Part shown: one piece after another, positions 1-12,526 of the stretch
Layout of the letters: the number at the start of each line of letters is the position of its first letter
How positions within the stretch are numbered: the stretch's first letter is position 1
Origin: Bidens hawaiensis
Lineage: Eukaryota; Streptophyta; Magnoliopsida; Asterales; Asteraceae
Assembly (NCBI GenBank): GCA_021521415.1
Contig: JAIQDT010002060.1
Location: 62,001-126,000, forward strand
DNA length: 64,000 bases
Direction of reading: 5' to 3'
Translations under genes and position numbers: made by a program
The notes under the pieces: generated by a model
What the model was told of the DNA's origin: nothing
Seen by the model: the letters and a program-made list of their open reading frames with translations, nothing else
Database searches by the model: none

Positions 1-666
1 AAAATTAATCTTATCAAATATTTGATATGAAAATCCTATAAAATAAGGATATACTAAAAATTAATATCCTATTTTATTTACAAAAATATATTATTTATAA
101 TTAAGAAACAATTTTATAATAATGAAAATAAATGGGTAATGGGTATCACCAAACCCAGATAGCATTTAAACCGGATTATAACATATCATTTATTTGTGAA
201 ACCATTTCATTATCAAACCTCAAGTATATCCCCCGTATTACGGGGGTTGTTTTACATTATTCGTTTTTAATATTTATATATGTATATTTGAATTTTAATT
301 TTATTTATTGTAAAAAGTTAATAATTAATATACGTGAGGTTTGATGATGAAATGGTTTCACAAATAAATGATATGTTATAATCCGGTTTAAAAACTATCT
401 AGGTTTGGTGATACCCATTACCCATTTATTTTCTTTATTATAAAATTGTTTCTTAATTATAAATAATATCTTTTTTAGATAAAATAAGATATTAATTTTT
501 AGTATATCCCTACTTTATAGGATTTTCATATCAAATATTTGATGAGATTATTTTTTAATATAATGAGATGTTATAACCCGTTTAAGAGCTACCTGGTTTT
601 GGTGAGACCTTTACCCGTGAATTCGGCTCAAATGCGTGAGAAACCTTCATTTACAAATAAAGCAAT
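1..666. mobile_element. Foldback (long inverted repeat) element, copy 1, cut by window start
   Basis: Bases 1 to about 225 are the imperfect reverse complement of about 330-600, leaving a centre of about 100 bp. The centre starts with a small palindrome at 230-246 (arms CCCCCGTA / TACGGGGG, one-base centre). The right arm ends near 666. The complete equivalent is at 54499-55275, where the arms are about 330 bp. No ORF has coding character; the small ORF at 132-344 is arm sequence. The superfamily is not assigned because no clear target-site duplication is visible here. Confidence 0.8.
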
Positions 667-1549
667 ATGTGTATAGGAAAAAAAACATGTGTGTACATAT
701 TATACATATATGTATAATTTAGCTAAACCGAGATTTTTTTTTTACGTTTTTTTAACTGGGATGATAAATAAGAGCTTTGGTTTTTTTTAGTTTTTTTATT
801 TTTGTGTTTTTTTTTGTTTTATGATTTTTTTTTATTTTTGTGTTTTTTTTTGTGGTTCAAAATGGTTCTCACAGTTCTCAATTCCCAAAAAGTTCTCACA
901 TGATCCTGATCCTATATATATATATATATTAGTTTTTATCTCCTTGTATTACGGGGTTGTTTAATAATTTTTCGTTTCTAATATTGTGAATGTATTTTTT
1001 TTGGATTTTAGTTTATTTATTTTAAGAAGTTAATAATATACTTAAACCTATTTTGATTTATTTATGTTGGGTTATGCTCATTTTTTAATGAAATGCTGAA
1101 TGAATTATCTACTTAATTTTTATATTTATTTGTTTATGTTTATTTGTTATAATTTGGATATTATTTTGTGAAATTTTTCATTTAAGTTAAAACTTAAAAG
1201 AAAAAAAAATTGCTAATGTAACTAAATCCATATTGAGAAATTAAATTAGGTTTTGATTACGGGTTTTACATTTTATGTTATTAATATATAAACTTAAAAG
1301 AAAAAGACCCTATGGAGTGGAGTATTTTGGTCTTTGGGTGCCCCAAACACCGGCCCTAGGCCTTTTGAGGGGCTTTAGCGTCCCTTCATTTTATCATTCA
1401 ACCAATTAATTTATTTCCTTTAGACCCTAACAAATTATACATATATTTATCTGATTTATATTTAATTTAAATTATAATAACCGAGTAATGATTGGAGGGG
1501 CTTCATCAATTACACTCTATTTTGACAAAAGGCCCAAATAATAAGCTGA
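667..1549. other. AT-rich intergenic DNA with end of a (TA)n-flanked element
   Basis: No gene is seen. Poly-T tracts fill about 720-855. At about 855-924 there is a terminus with repeated GTTCTCA motifs ending ATCCTGATCC directly before (TA)n. It resembles the ends of the (TA)n-flanked elements at 29562-30978 and 47989-49299. Bases 930-1060 resemble the foldback centre (GTATTACGGGG, then GGTTGTTT). Confidence 0.5.
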
Positions 1550-2521
1550 CAGGGGCGGACCTAGCATACCCCTCAACTTTTCGCTGGTAGAACAATTATT
1601 ATATGTTTTGGTCAGTTTTCGCATTTCGTTACCCCTGAAAAATATAACGTTACACCTGTTTGTTTCAAGCCCAACCAAATTAAAAACCGAAGCCAATTAA
1701 AGCCCAACCAAATTTAAGCACAAACTAAATAAAACCATTTGTTTGTTTTTCCTTTATGCTTAAACGTTTGGTTTAGGTCAGATATCAACATTCAACAAAA
1801 CAAAGTTCCATTCAGTCGTGCCTTCCATCCACACTGCCCCAACCCCCTGCATGTTGCAGCCGAGTAGCCAACGATTGGTGCTCCTTCAGTCCCACACTCC
1901 CTCGTCCACGGTTTTAATTCTACTTGATCAATTTAGGTATTATTCTACTTCTACTTAAAATTGTAATTGTTTATTTGTTTATATAAATTGTTAATTTGGA
2001 ATTATTTATGGGCAATTAAATGAATTTTTTTTAACAGTGAACTTCTTTTAATTTTTATTGTCTTTATGATTTGAATCCATGACCTCCCATTCAAACCTTA
2101 GTGTTTTAAAGGCTTTGCCTTTGGTAATTGAGCGGCACCTCATTGGTAGCAATTGAATGATTGATTGTGATTTGTTTGACATTCGAATAATATAAATTGG
2201 AAATTGTAATTGATTAGGGATTTAGGGTTTATGTGTAAATTAAAATTGATTATAGATTTATGGTTTAAATTTGTCTCTTCTAAAATTAGGGAACTTGTAA
2301 AATGAAACAACAAAGTCTTATTAGCAATCTTTTTAAACGAAACAAGAAAATGATAATATCGGTCCAAAGGCAAGTTAAAAAAACAAAAAACTATTGTATG
2401 AAATATCGTAAAAAAAATCGGTTATTGTATGAAATATGGTAAAAAAAAGTCGTTTACGTTGTATGAAGTACAGTAAAAAAAATTTTTGAACGTTACCCCA
2501 AAATTATGATCTAGATCCGCC
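1550..2521. mobile_element. Non-autonomous hAT-like element (CAGGGGCGGACC family)
   Basis: The element starts CAGGGGCGGACCTAG and ends CTAGATCCGCC, imperfect inverted termini of a common plant hAT miniature type. The flanks TAAGCTGA (1542-1549) and AAAGCTGA (2522-2529) form an 8-bp target-site duplication with one mismatch. No transposase is encoded; the ORF at 2140-2373 lacks coding character. The second copy is at 56144-57116. Relatives sit at 16694-16854 and 27506-28157. Confidence 0.8.
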
Positions 2522-3337
2522 AAAGCTGATATCACATGACGCAAAATGCTTTCATACGGGCTCCATTCATTATACACGTTCTAAGTTTTTCTATATATCC
2601 ATCTATAGATTCTATCGACATAGGAGATGCAATAAGGAACATGAACCACGGAAGATATATAAGGACTATACGGTTGTTCATGTACTTCCAAAAAGCAGTT
2701 AACTTGTTAAAAAGGAAAAACAAATATAAAAAGACGAAACTTCAATTCTCTCCCTTTCCATCCACTTCAGTCTCACATTTTCCATGTACCATGCATACAT
2801 CACTTTCCATAAAACTGAAATTAGTTAAAAAAAAGAAAATAATGCACTTTTAAATATAAGGAAATAAAGCTATGCATTATTTTGATCTTATATTTTAGAC
2901 CAATAAAACATTTAGGCTTAGTTTACCAATTACCCACAAGGCAGCCACAATACACATGTGGTAACAAATTTATATCCATACATCACTTTATGTACTTTCC
3001 CGATCTTTATCAAATGGACTACTCCTATATTGATGCGCCTCTTTGTTTTTATTCTCTTGCTATATTTTTTTTATTTAACCTAGCTATATTTTAAATGAAT
3101 TAGTCCAATTTAGATCTACCAATTACTTTCTTATCTTATCTTTTTTTTTCATATATATGTATAGCTAAAGTAAATTGTAAGTATGTGCATGCGATGAATG
3201 TTCTGTCTATATATATAATAATTGAATGGGGGTAGAGGCATGAGAGACCAAGGGGCACAAAGACAGCTTTTTCTACGCACAATTATTGATTAAGCATTGT
3301 TCCCAGTACCCTCTCCTAACCAAAGTCCAATAAAGAG
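2522..3337 (+). other. Upstream region of TBL gene, copy 1
   Basis: No ORF here looks real on either strand. The stretch between the hAT miniature and the TBL start probably holds the promoter and 5' UTR. Pyrimidine-rich patches and a CATGCATAC (RY-like) stretch occur around 2740-2800, but I do not assign a regulatory function. Confidence 0.5.
3206..3219 (+). promoter_or_regulatory. Candidate TATA box of TBL copy 1
   Basis: TCTATATATATAAT lies about 120 bp upstream of the TBL ATG at 3338, in an otherwise mixed-sequence stretch. It is preserved in copy 2 near 57803. Position and composition fit a plant TATA box. No transcript data support it. Confidence 0.4.
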
Positions 3338-6300
3338 ATGGATTTTGGTTACCAAAAGAGATGTCTTTTGTTGGTTGCTATCATCGTTCTCCTTCAAGTG
3401 CAGCTGCTTCTTGTTGTAACTTTGGCCAAAACACAATTACCTCTTTCATCATCTTATAATAATATAAGTAGTTCAGTAAGGAGAAGAGAGCTATTAGGAT
3501 GTGATTTGTTCAAGGGAAAATGGGTCATTGACACTTCAGCCCCAATCTATGCTGCTTCTAGCTGCCCCTTCATTAAATCCGAGTTCGATTGTGTCAAAAA
3601 TGGCCGCTCAGACACTCAGTATCTCAAGTATTCTTGGCAACCTGATTCTTGCAACTTACCCAGGTATATTCTCCTCTCTCTCATACGTACACATATGGTT
3701 GCAGGAGTTGCTAGGCTCTGTCAGGTCGGTCGACTGGAGAGTTGCGAGTACTTGTCCCAATCGAGAGTACTTAGAAATTACTCTTCGAGTACTCGGCCAA
3801 GGCAGGGAGCACTTATGGATTAGTCGTCGAGTACTTGTCTGCCTAAACCGATTTTTACAACACTACACACAAACACACGAAGTTTTATGATTTTTGGTGA
3901 TTTTCTTGAAATGACATCTCTTCTTTATAGTGCTTTAATCGGAAGGGATCATGCCCGGAAAATAAGACAAGTTCATACACTGTCATGTCAAATTTCCACA
4001 TTAGAACACTTTGGTATTCTTCCTATTGCTTTAAAGGAGTACGCTTTTGGGTTGTCCAAATTTGTTTTATATTCACAACTAAGTGAAATGGAATCACAAT
4101 ATGATTAAATTTGTAACATGTAACAATCATGTTTAGTTTTTGATTAAAAATCTAAAATGAAATTTCTTAAAATCATTTTATGGTATCTTGGACCAAAGTC
4201 GCTTCCTGTAGTGATGACAATTAATAGATTGGTACTTTCAGTGCACTTCATTTCAAATAGCCACCTCAAGCAATTGATGACATTAATTTTGGGTCTATAT
4301 TTATTTAATTGCTCTTTAAAAATACATTAAATGATCAAACACTATATATATTTACCAAGTATATATACTGTTAAACTTGTCTAGCCAGTTTCACACTTAA
4401 TCTAGTAAGGGATAAATACAATTTTATTACTTTGGTAAAAGATAAATAAAATTCTTTATATGTTTTATTCAACACAGGATGCAAAATATCTGATACATGC
4501 ATATTATAGGTTTAATGGGTTGGATTTGTTGAGCAAATGGAGAGGGAAGAAGGTGATGTTTGTTGGTGACTCACTGAGTGAGAATATGTGGCAATCCTTA
4601 GCCTGTTTGCTTCATGCATCAGTGCCCAAGGCCACTTTTCAGCACAGGGACTCACTCACTTCACTAACATTTCAGGTATGCACTTACTGTCCTATAGACT
4701 GTTGATTATTGCACAAGTGAAATCAGTCCGGACCAATAACAAACCCCTCTTCTACTCGAACACGAAAACGATAGCTCAAACACAAGAGCTGACTCTTTTT
4801 CTTTATTAATCAAACAAAAGACTCACATAGATAAAACTAAACTATAAACGATAAACCCTATCAAGGCTTATATAGATAAAACTAAACTTATGAAACAAGA
4901 AAAACTAGAACTAGGAAACCTAAACGAACTTTAATTCTAAACAACATAAGTTCTATAAATAAGATAACTTCGGCACCAAGGAGTTCACTTTGGTCCCTGA
5001 ATTTATGATCTCTACCATAACCGTCGCTTAAGATTTCTATACCACCCTTATACTCTTCGCATTAATTATTCCTTCCCATACATTACTTTATGCACAACTG
5101 TCGAAGTTATACTGATTTCATGTCTGCTTTGACACTGTTGAAAGAAACTGTTTTTTGTGTCAGTTGTGGTTAACAATGACTCAGTTCAATCTGTTGGGCA
5201 TATGACATAATTTTTGGCCAAATATTAGGAAAGACATGAACAGCACAGAAACCATTTTGCATTGATTAGTTGATGATATGTCTGATATCTCACAGTGATA
5301 TGTGCATAAAATATTTGTACTTATTTGAGATGGTGGGATATATCTAAGCAATATGATGGGCAGTTTTTGTTTATGTTAAGTCGATATGATGGACCTTTTA
5401 CCCTACTGTTATGTCTTTCTTTTTATTTTTATTTGCCAGTTGTCGGCACAAAAAGTCAACTTAACAACTTAACATAAGGACATCAGCCCAAAAGAAGACT
5501 TGTGCTTATGTGTGTGTGAGACTGTGAGAGAAGAGGGTGTTAAATTTACAGTTTTTCACTTTTTGATGGGAACATTACCAAAATAGTCCATTGAATAAAA
5601 AAATTATGAAAATAAACTTGAATTTTTTTAATTTACTAAACTAAAATAGCATCGACTTTTTTCTGCTACACCAACCGCTTTATTTCCTGCGCTAACCCCC
5701 ATACCTCCTGCGTCACCATTTCTCATACGCTAACAAGATTAAGTGGTAATTAACAAATTCCATAGCTGTTTGGATATTTATAAAGTCAACATGGCTATTT
5801 TGACGATATTCCTTCTTTTTATCTTTATATATATGTGTATATATATATATATATGTATACTTTTATAGAATTAGTTACATGATACAAGTTCCAAGTCGCA
5901 TCTCATATATATAATTTTAAGAGGAATGTGTAAATGTTAAGGTATGATGAAGACAAAGCATGCACATGAAACCAAACAAGGTTCACAAGTGTGTTTTATC
6001 ATCGTGGAAGGAAGTTAATTAATGATCATTTCAGAAAGTCTTTCACCTTTACAGTCCTTGTGTTTGTAAACGGCAGCCTTAGATATTTTCTTTTTATTAT
6101 CTGGTTAAAATGACATGTGACCCACCACTTTTCTTATCAAAAGGATTTATATTATTGTACAGTATTTTATAAACTTGAGGTGGAATATGATTATTGATTC
6201 TAATATCCATCACAACTAATTAAGTAGATTAATCATCTGAAACTATACATGTAAATTAATATACTAGCTTTGACAAGCAGATAGATCATATTGTGTTACC

Positions 6301-7167
6301 AATTACCGTCGATGCTCCAAGCTGTTTAACAATGAATAAACGTGCAGGACTACGGAGTAACAATATATTTATATCGCTCCACATACTTGGTGGACATCGT
6401 AAAAGAAAGCATAGGCCGAGTACTGAAATTGGATTCTATTCAATCTGGCAATGCATGGAAAGGGATAGACGTGTTGATTTTCAATTCGTGGCATTGGTGG
6501 ACACACACGGGAAAATCACAACCGTATGATTCATCAATCTCTATAACGTTTGTATTAATATGTTAATCGCATATGTTCTTAACTATTCCTACAGATGGGA
6601 TTATGTGCAATACGGCTCAACTGTGTCAAAAGATATGGATCGCCTTGAGGCATACTTCAAGGGCATGACAACATGGGCAAAATGGGTCGATCTCAATGTC
6701 AACCCATCTCGGACCAAAGTAATCTTCCAAGGGATCTCTCCTTCGCATTACAAGTAAGTGCTTCATCCAATTACACCAAGCAACAAAAAACAAAATTGTA
6801 TGTATATGTTACTATCATCATGCACAAGGTCTTTCAGAAATAATTAAATCCTAATATTTGGTGAACTCATTTCAAAATCAGGGGAAAGGAATGGGGATCA
6901 TCATCCAAGAATTGCTACGGTGAGCTACAGCCAATACAAGGATCAACATATCCGGCAGGATTGCCTGAAGCCCAAGGTGTTTTGAACAAAGTTCTAGGAA
7001 GTATGCAAAAACCAGTTTTCTTGCTGGATATCACAACGCTGTCACAGTTGAGAAAAGATGCTCACCCTGAATCTTACGGTGGAGGCTCGGGTGTAGACTG
7101 TAGTCATTGGTGTGTTCCTGGACTGCCCGATACTTGGAACCAACTCCTATATGCAAGCTTTATTTGA
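3338..7167 (+). CDS. TRICHOME BIREFRINGENCE-LIKE (PMR5/TBL) protein, five exons, copy 1
   Basis: The family comprises Golgi type II membrane proteins that O-acetylate cell-wall polysaccharides such as xylan, pectin or mannan. My exon model is 3338-3663, 4510-4675, 6348-6523, 6595-6753 and 6882-7167. All introns are GT..AG, and the total is 1113 nt for 370 aa, normal for the family. Residues about 9-30 form a hydrophobic signal anchor. The N-terminal Cys-rich PMR5 domain follows ([34 protein letters not shown]). The catalytic GDS motif is at 128-130 ([10 protein letters not shown]) and the DxxH motif at 348-351 (DCSHWC). The GDS and DxxH motifs and the Cys-rich block are intact, so it should be functional. 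Exon 2 starts at 4510 and not after the CAG at 4475-4477, because only 4510 keeps the frame. Intron 2 is 1.67 kb and holds repeats. The TBL subgroup, hence the substrate, cannot be fixed by reading. Confidence 0.93.
3694..3861. mobile_element. Miniature hAT-like insertion in TBL intron 1
   Basis: The block runs from TATGGTTGCAGGAGTTGC to TTTTTACAACACTA and contains repeated CGAGTACT motifs. It resembles the better-bounded element at 46341-46776, which has an exact 8-bp target-site duplication. Flanks GTACACA and CTACACA may be the decayed duplication here. Reading through it extends exon 1 to an artefactual 161-aa ORF. It is present in both duplicate copies, so it predates the duplication. 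Confidence 0.5.
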
Positions 7168-7629
7168 TTGACAAATTATCCCATTAATTTATGTTAGTAC
7201 AGATTTGTTTTACAGGCACTATATATCCTAGTGGTGATGGAATGTTGAAATTTGTCCGTTTTTAAGTTCAATGAATAATTTCTTATTTTCACTATTAATT
7301 GAGTGATCTTGGTGTGTGCTAGAAAAAAATAGAGAAAATTAATAATTTTTGAAGACAAAAATATCTATAGTTAATAGATGATTTATGGATTCATGTTGTT
7401 CTTGATGATAATTTCAATATAAGCTTAAGATATGTCCAAATGAAGTTAAGATGATTCAAGCCGGAGTGTTTGACATGAAAATTTGAAGTTAGAAATTGGG
7501 TGAAAATTTGACCCTTGCAGTTTTCTTAAAAATGGTTTAAGAAAAACGAACTCGACGATGTCATACCAAAATTCTTTGGCTCATGCAAGCTTGGTTTTGT
7601 ACCACAAATAAGTTACTACATACTATGTG
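7168..7629 (+). other. TBL 3' flank
   Basis: The sequence is AT-rich and without a gene, between the TBL stop codon and the Copia LTR. It probably contains the 3' UTR; AATGAATAATTTC near 7271 is a weak poly(A)-signal candidate. The Copia element starts only about 460 bp downstream of the gene, tail to tail with it. Confidence 0.4.
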
Positions 7630-7954
7630 TGAATTTGCAAGATGGTGATCAGGCTTAATTGAGTACACAACTCACGAACACAGGGGATGAACAAAACTGC
7701 TTGTTCAACACTTTGCTTTATTATCAGAAGAAAGTAAGTTACAAACTAAAGAAAATAATATTTAAAGACTCTTCTAACTTGGCCTACAAGAAAAGAAAAC
7801 AATTTGAAACCAACTCAAATACTAATTTGAATCTGACCATTATCTAAACATTATAACAAATAAACTAAATGACCTTTGAACTTTTAGTGATCTCCTCCTT
7901 TCATCCCTCGAGATCGAACCGTACCTTCCTATTCAACATTGCTCGTTTTTAACA
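7630..7954 (-). repeat. Copia 3' LTR (copy 1)
   Basis: The 325-bp LTR begins TG and ends CA. Its partner is at 12202-12526 with about 13 differences. The ORF at 7659-7847 is LTR sequence, not a gene. Confidence 0.9.
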
Positions 7955-7965
7955 CTCCCTCTCAA
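7955..7965 (-). other. Polypurine tract of the Copia element
   Basis: On the minus strand TTGAGAGGGAG directly abuts the 3' LTR start TGTTAAAAAC. This is where plus-strand DNA synthesis is primed in LTR retroelements, and it confirms the minus orientation. Confidence 0.75.
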
Positions 7966-10900
7966 TGTTGATATTATTCATGTTCATGGCTTCACAAAAT
8001 CCTTTGAGCTTCATACTTGACAGACATTTGGTAAAAAGATCGGCTACTTGCTCATGAGTAGTAACATACTTCAAATCGATCTTGCCTTCTAACACCTTCT
8101 CTTGGATGAAGTGGTAGTGTACTTCTATATGTTTCTCCCTTGCATGAAACATCAGATTCTCGGCTAAATGAATTGATGACATGTTGTCACAAAACAATAC
8201 TACCTTCTCCTCCACCGGCTGCCTAAGTTCACCAAGTAATAATTGAAACCAAACTAACTCTTGAGCTGCCATTGCAGCAACCCGGTACTCCGCCTCAGTT
8301 GTCGATAACGAGACGGTTGGTTGTCTCTTGCTACACATGTCACCACTCCTCGTCCAAGCTTAAAAACATAACCCGTAGTCGATTTTCTTGTATCCAAATC
8401 GCCCACGTAATCGGCATCACAATAACTCATTAACTCCAACTTCACTCCTTGATCAAACTTAATCCCAAAACCAAGAGTGGATTTATCGTACCTTAGAACC
8501 CTCCTAATTACATCAAGGTGTGGCTTTCTAGGATGTTGCATGTATCGACTTAGTACTTCGACTTCGAACGATATATCGGGTTGGATTAACGTTAAATAAA
8601 TTAAGCTTCCTACTATTTGTCAGCACATGGTATGATCATCTAACTCCTTTCCCTTATCGACGCATAACTTTGACGTGACATCCATCGATGCATCAATTGG
8701 CTTACAATCTAGCATACCAAACCGGACCAATAGATCAATACAATACTTCTATTGGTGCCAAAACTAAGGCTCCCTCTTCATATTTTAGCCCTAAGCCCAA
8801 AAATTGACTTAGCTTTCCAATGTCTTTCATATAAATCTGACACACAGATTTCGTTTAAGCTGCTCGATCCCGTCTATGTCATCTCCGGTGATTATGTCAT
8901 CAACATAAACCAGAACTACAACCAATTTAGGCCCGTTTGCCTTGACAAATAAACTCGCATCAGCCTTAGACATCTCAAAGTCATTATGTTGCAAGAACTC
9001 ACCCATATTCCTGAACCACGCTCTCGGGGATTGCTTTAAACCGTATATTGCTTTTTGTAACTTGCATACATAGTCGGGATGTTCGTTGCTTATGAACCCT
9101 TCCGGTTGCTCCATATGTATCTTGTGATCGAGATCACCATAAAGAAACACATTCTTTACATCCATTTGATGTAGACACCAATTCTTCCCGGCGGCAACCG
9201 CTAGAACAACCCGAATGGTTGTTAATTTAGCCACGGGACTAAACGTGTCTTTGTAATCAACTCCATATTGTTGAGAGAAACCACGTGCCACTAAACGGGC
9301 CTTATATCGATCAACCGAACCATCCGCTTTTCGTTTAACTTTGAAGACCCACTTATACGTTACAAGTTTTACGTTAGCGTGTTTTGGAACCAGAACCCAT
9401 GTCTCATTTCTTTCCATAGCCTTTATTTCCTCTTGCATGGCATTACACCATTCAACACTTTTGCATGCAATGTTATAACTTTCTAGTTCCTTTCATTAGC
9501 TTCTGTAACTGCCACGTTTGCATAATACTTTGCATTTGGCTTTCTACCTCGAGTATATCTTCTTGGTTCTATTTGCGGGTTGTTTCAGAATTTTCACTCG
9601 ATGATTCAACTGCACCGATCTTCCAAGGATGCTGTCTCGGTCTCAATTCTGACCGTGGACTATTTTCTGGGCTCGTTTCGTCCACTTCAGTCGTTTAGTT
9701 ATCGTCATTAATAACCAGATTAATGTTCGAGCTTTCTTGTTTTTCCTTAATAAACTCGGTGTCCGGTAACACCTCTTTCCCAAATGACCACCATGACGAG
9801 TTCTCGTCAAACACTACGTTACGTTACACGTAGCACCGATTTGTTACCGGGTCACAACACCGCCAACCTTTTCGTTCCGAGTCATACCCATCGAAGATAC
9901 ACCGTATTGCCTTCTTCTCCATCTTGTCTCGTAAATGGTTCGGCACGAATACATAGCAAACGAATCCAGATACTCGAAAATAAGATACGTTCGGTTTTAT
10001 ATTAAATAACTTTTCATACGGTGATTGGTACTCTTGCTGTTGTTGTGGTAACCGATTTTTAACATACGCAGCTATACGTATTATTCAGCCCGGAAATGAC
10101 CAGGAAAATTTTTAGCATGAACAATGCTTCTGCATGTTTCGCATAAATGTCGGTTCTTTCTTTCGGACACGCCATTCTGTCGTGGCGTGTTCGGGCACGT
10201 TAATTGTCTCCGGATTTTATTTTCTTTTAAATACTTCTCAAAAGCAAACGGAAAACACTCCCCATCGTTATCCGATCGTAAGCGTTGAACCATGCGCTTT
10301 GTTTGTCTCTCAGCCTCCTCTTTGAATAATTTGAACTTCTCATACGCATCAAATTTTTCCTTCATAAAATCCACTCACACGTATCGAGAGAAATTATCTA
10401 TGAATGTAACCATGAACTTGAGACCTTTAACTGAGGGCTATTTCACCGAACCAAACACGTTCGAGTGAATTAATTCTAACGGCTCCTTAGCTTTATATCT
10501 TGAGCTTCCATATGGTTGCTCGTGGGCTTTTCCAAACTGACACCTGGCACACACCGTTTCTTTATTTACTTCGAACTTTGGTAAGCGTTTGACCAACTCA
10601 TTTTTCACCATTAGTTCAAGTTTGTAGAACCCAACGTGGCTTAACCTGGCGTGCCATAAATCCGTAGTTTGACTTCCACTCGTTTTGCCAACATAGGGGG
10701 ATTCAGCCAATAAAACATAAATAGTACCAGCTCGTTGTCCTTGCAATTTAGGAATGGATGGAGTTTCAAATTTATCAAAAATTAATACGTTATCTGATCC
10801 GAACAGAACGTACTTACCGGTTGAGGTTATTTGGGGTATGGAGAACAAGTTCTTTTTCATTCCCGGAACGTGAAAATCATCTTGCATCACGAACTCCTTT

Positions 10901-12150
10901 TGATTACCATCGGCTGGAAAGTGAACCTCTCCTATATTAGCAATCTGATGCCTCGAGTTATCCGCAATAACCACCACATTATCTTCGGTATACTTCTTGC
11001 ATTTACTTAGCTTTTCTTTCTCCCCAGTTAGATGATTCGAACATCCCGAATCAATAATCCATTCTTCGAGTCGGTTTAACTTAGGCTCGGCTGTAATCGT
11101 AAGGGCCGGTATCTCTTCAACTTGTGCCATATTAGCCTCAACATCCCATGGTTCCTCACGCTCGACTGCTGCTACATTCCCTTCATTTTTAGGTTGTTTA
11201 CAATCTCTCGCCATATGACCTCGCCAACCACAATTGTAACAATTGTTTGAAAACTTTTGATTTTTTACGTATCTGCCTTTCTTTTCGGTTTTGGTTTCGT
11301 TCCGACCAGGTCCCTTACTTTTTCGATCACCATCAAATCTCTTACCTCGATCATTACTTCGTGGACGATTCTTCCACGGCTTCCCCTGACCATGATTCTT
11401 GGTCTTTTCTACAAAGAAAGCTTTATCATCTTCGCTTTTGATTGTTGCTCCATTTAGTTGAGCGGCGAGATCTTCTTAACCAGTGAGTAGATTTACGCAC
11501 TTGCCTAGGCTCGGTTGGTTAGGCCAGCCCCGTATAGCAGTAATAAAACTATGAAACTCCGGTTTAAGCCCGTGGATAATTATCCGTTTCATGCGGGCTT
11601 CATCGATTCTTCCTTGCAGGTCCAACTCGGCTATCTCTAGGCATAAGGTTTTCACCTTATGAAAGTACTATGGGATTAACTTATCTTTATGGCTCATCGA
11701 TAGTAACTCATTTTCAAGAAGTTGAAAGGGAGTGTCATTTCGTTTGGAAAAAAATCGTCCCAAACAATCCCAAACTTGCTTAGGTGTTTCTAGATCTTGA
11801 AAGCGATCTAGCAAATCTTCTTCCATCGTTGTTTTTAGCAAGTAAATAGCCTTCCCGACTTTGATATTCCACTTTCCGACTGCTCCTCCCGTGTCTTTTC
11901 TAGGTAGAACTGTATCTGACCCGCTAACAACCTCCCATAAGTCGTGTCCCTGCAAGTAGGACATGATACACATGGACCATGTACCGTAATTGGTCTGGTT
12001 CAACTTCTTCATTCCACTGACAATCTGAAAGTCAGCTATGACTAGGGTTTGTTTCTTTCTTCTCTTCAGTGGTTTGTTCTTCGATCTACAGCCGATCAAT
12101 CTCCCTAAAGCAATCAATCGAGAAACTCTCAAAGGCTGGACTTTGATCGA
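7958..12150 (-). pseudogene. Copia gag-pol polyprotein, broken
   Basis: Gag lies at about 11668-12120 (NQTNYGTWSMCIMSYLQG). Then come a CX2CX4HX4C zinc knuckle near 11210-11250, protease with DSGCSNH near 11040, GAG-pre-integrase (LWHARLSHVG), integrase at about 10081-10480 (RSDNDGEC, PRQNGVSERKN), reverse transcriptase at 8827-9438 ([15 protein letters not shown]) and RNase H at 7958-8541 (STTEAEY, LFTKCLS). Nearly all domains stay in one frame but are cut by in-frame stops, for example at 11668, about 11479, 10438 and within the integrase. RNase H is shifted by a one-base loss near 8335. The element cannot make a full polyprotein and would need helper proteins to move. Confidence 0.9.
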
Positions 12151-12183
12151 TGAACTCGTACGAACGAATCGTTTCGATGATTT

Positions 12184-12196
12184 GGCATCGATACCA
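12184..12196 (-). other. Copia primer-binding site
   Basis: On the minus strand TGGTATCGATGCC lies 5 bases inside the 5' LTR. It resembles the Copia primer-binding site complementary to the 3' end of initiator Met-tRNA (TGGTATCAGAGCC) with two mismatches. This is consistent with an old insertion. Confidence 0.7.
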
Positions 12197-12201
12197 ATTA
12201 A

Positions 12202-12526
12202 TGAATTTGCAAGATGGTGATCAGACTTAATTGAGTACACAACTCACGAACACAAGGGCCGAACAAAACTGCTTGTTCGACACTTTGTTTTATTATCAGA
12301 AGAAAGTAAGTTACAAACTAAAGAAAATAATATTTAAAGACTCTTCTAACTTGGCCTACATGAAAAGAAAACAATTTGAAACCAACTCAAATACTAATTT
12401 GAATCTGATCATTATCTAAACATTATAACAAATAAACTAAATGACCCTTGAACTTTTAATGATCTCCTCCTTCCATCCCTAGAGATCGAACCGTACCTCC
12501 CTATTCAACATTGCTCGTTTTTAACA
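12202..12526 (-). repeat. Copia 5' LTR (copy 1)
   Basis: This is the 325-bp partner of the LTR at 7630-7954, with TG..CA ends. It lies outside the part of the duplication visible in copy 2. Confidence 0.9.

Larger units (their letters stand above)
1..9369 (+). repeat. Segmental (probably tandem) duplication, copy 1
   Basis: This block is repeated in direct orientation at 54610-64000. The coordinate offset is 54609 at the left end, drifts to 54594-54597 through small poly-T and poly-A indels, and becomes 54631 after a (TA)n expansion near 5.83 kb. Base 1 matches 54610 and base 9369 matches 64000, so the homology is cut only by the window. It carries a foldback element, a hAT miniature, a complete TBL gene and the 3' part of a Copia element. 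By eye, divergence is roughly half a percent. A true tandem duplication and a haplotype-joining assembly error are both possible. Confidence 0.95.
7630..12526 (-). mobile_element. Copia (Ty1) LTR retrotransposon, complete but decayed
   Basis: It is 4897 bp long and runs on the minus strand. The two LTRs (7630-7954 and 12202-12526) both start TGAATTTGCAAG and end GTTTTTAACA. A primer-binding site lies next to the right LTR and a purine tract next to the left LTR. Domains run in Copia order: gag, zinc knuckle, protease, integrase, reverse transcriptase, RNase H. I count about 13 LTR mismatches in 325 bp (roughly 4%), so the insertion is much older than the segmental duplication. The outside 5-bp flanks (ATGTG left, ACTAG right) do not match, so no target-site duplication is visible. 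Copy 2 starts at 62261. Confidence 0.93.

Noticed and set aside
132..344. 70-aa ORF repeated at 54741-54953
   Set aside because: It lies in the arm and centre of the foldback element, has no coding signature, and its conservation only reflects the duplicated DNA.
3338..3823. 161-aa reading of TBL exon 1 as a complete small protein
   Set aside because: The conserved PMR5 domain stops exactly at a GT donor after CNLPR; the remainder is intron and miniature-transposon sequence, and exon 2 continues the family pattern in phase.
4460..4509. Exon 2 of TBL starting after the CAG at 4475-4477
   Set aside because: Joining there puts exon 2 out of frame with an early stop. The AG at 4508-4509 keeps the frame and gives the family's LPR-F junction.
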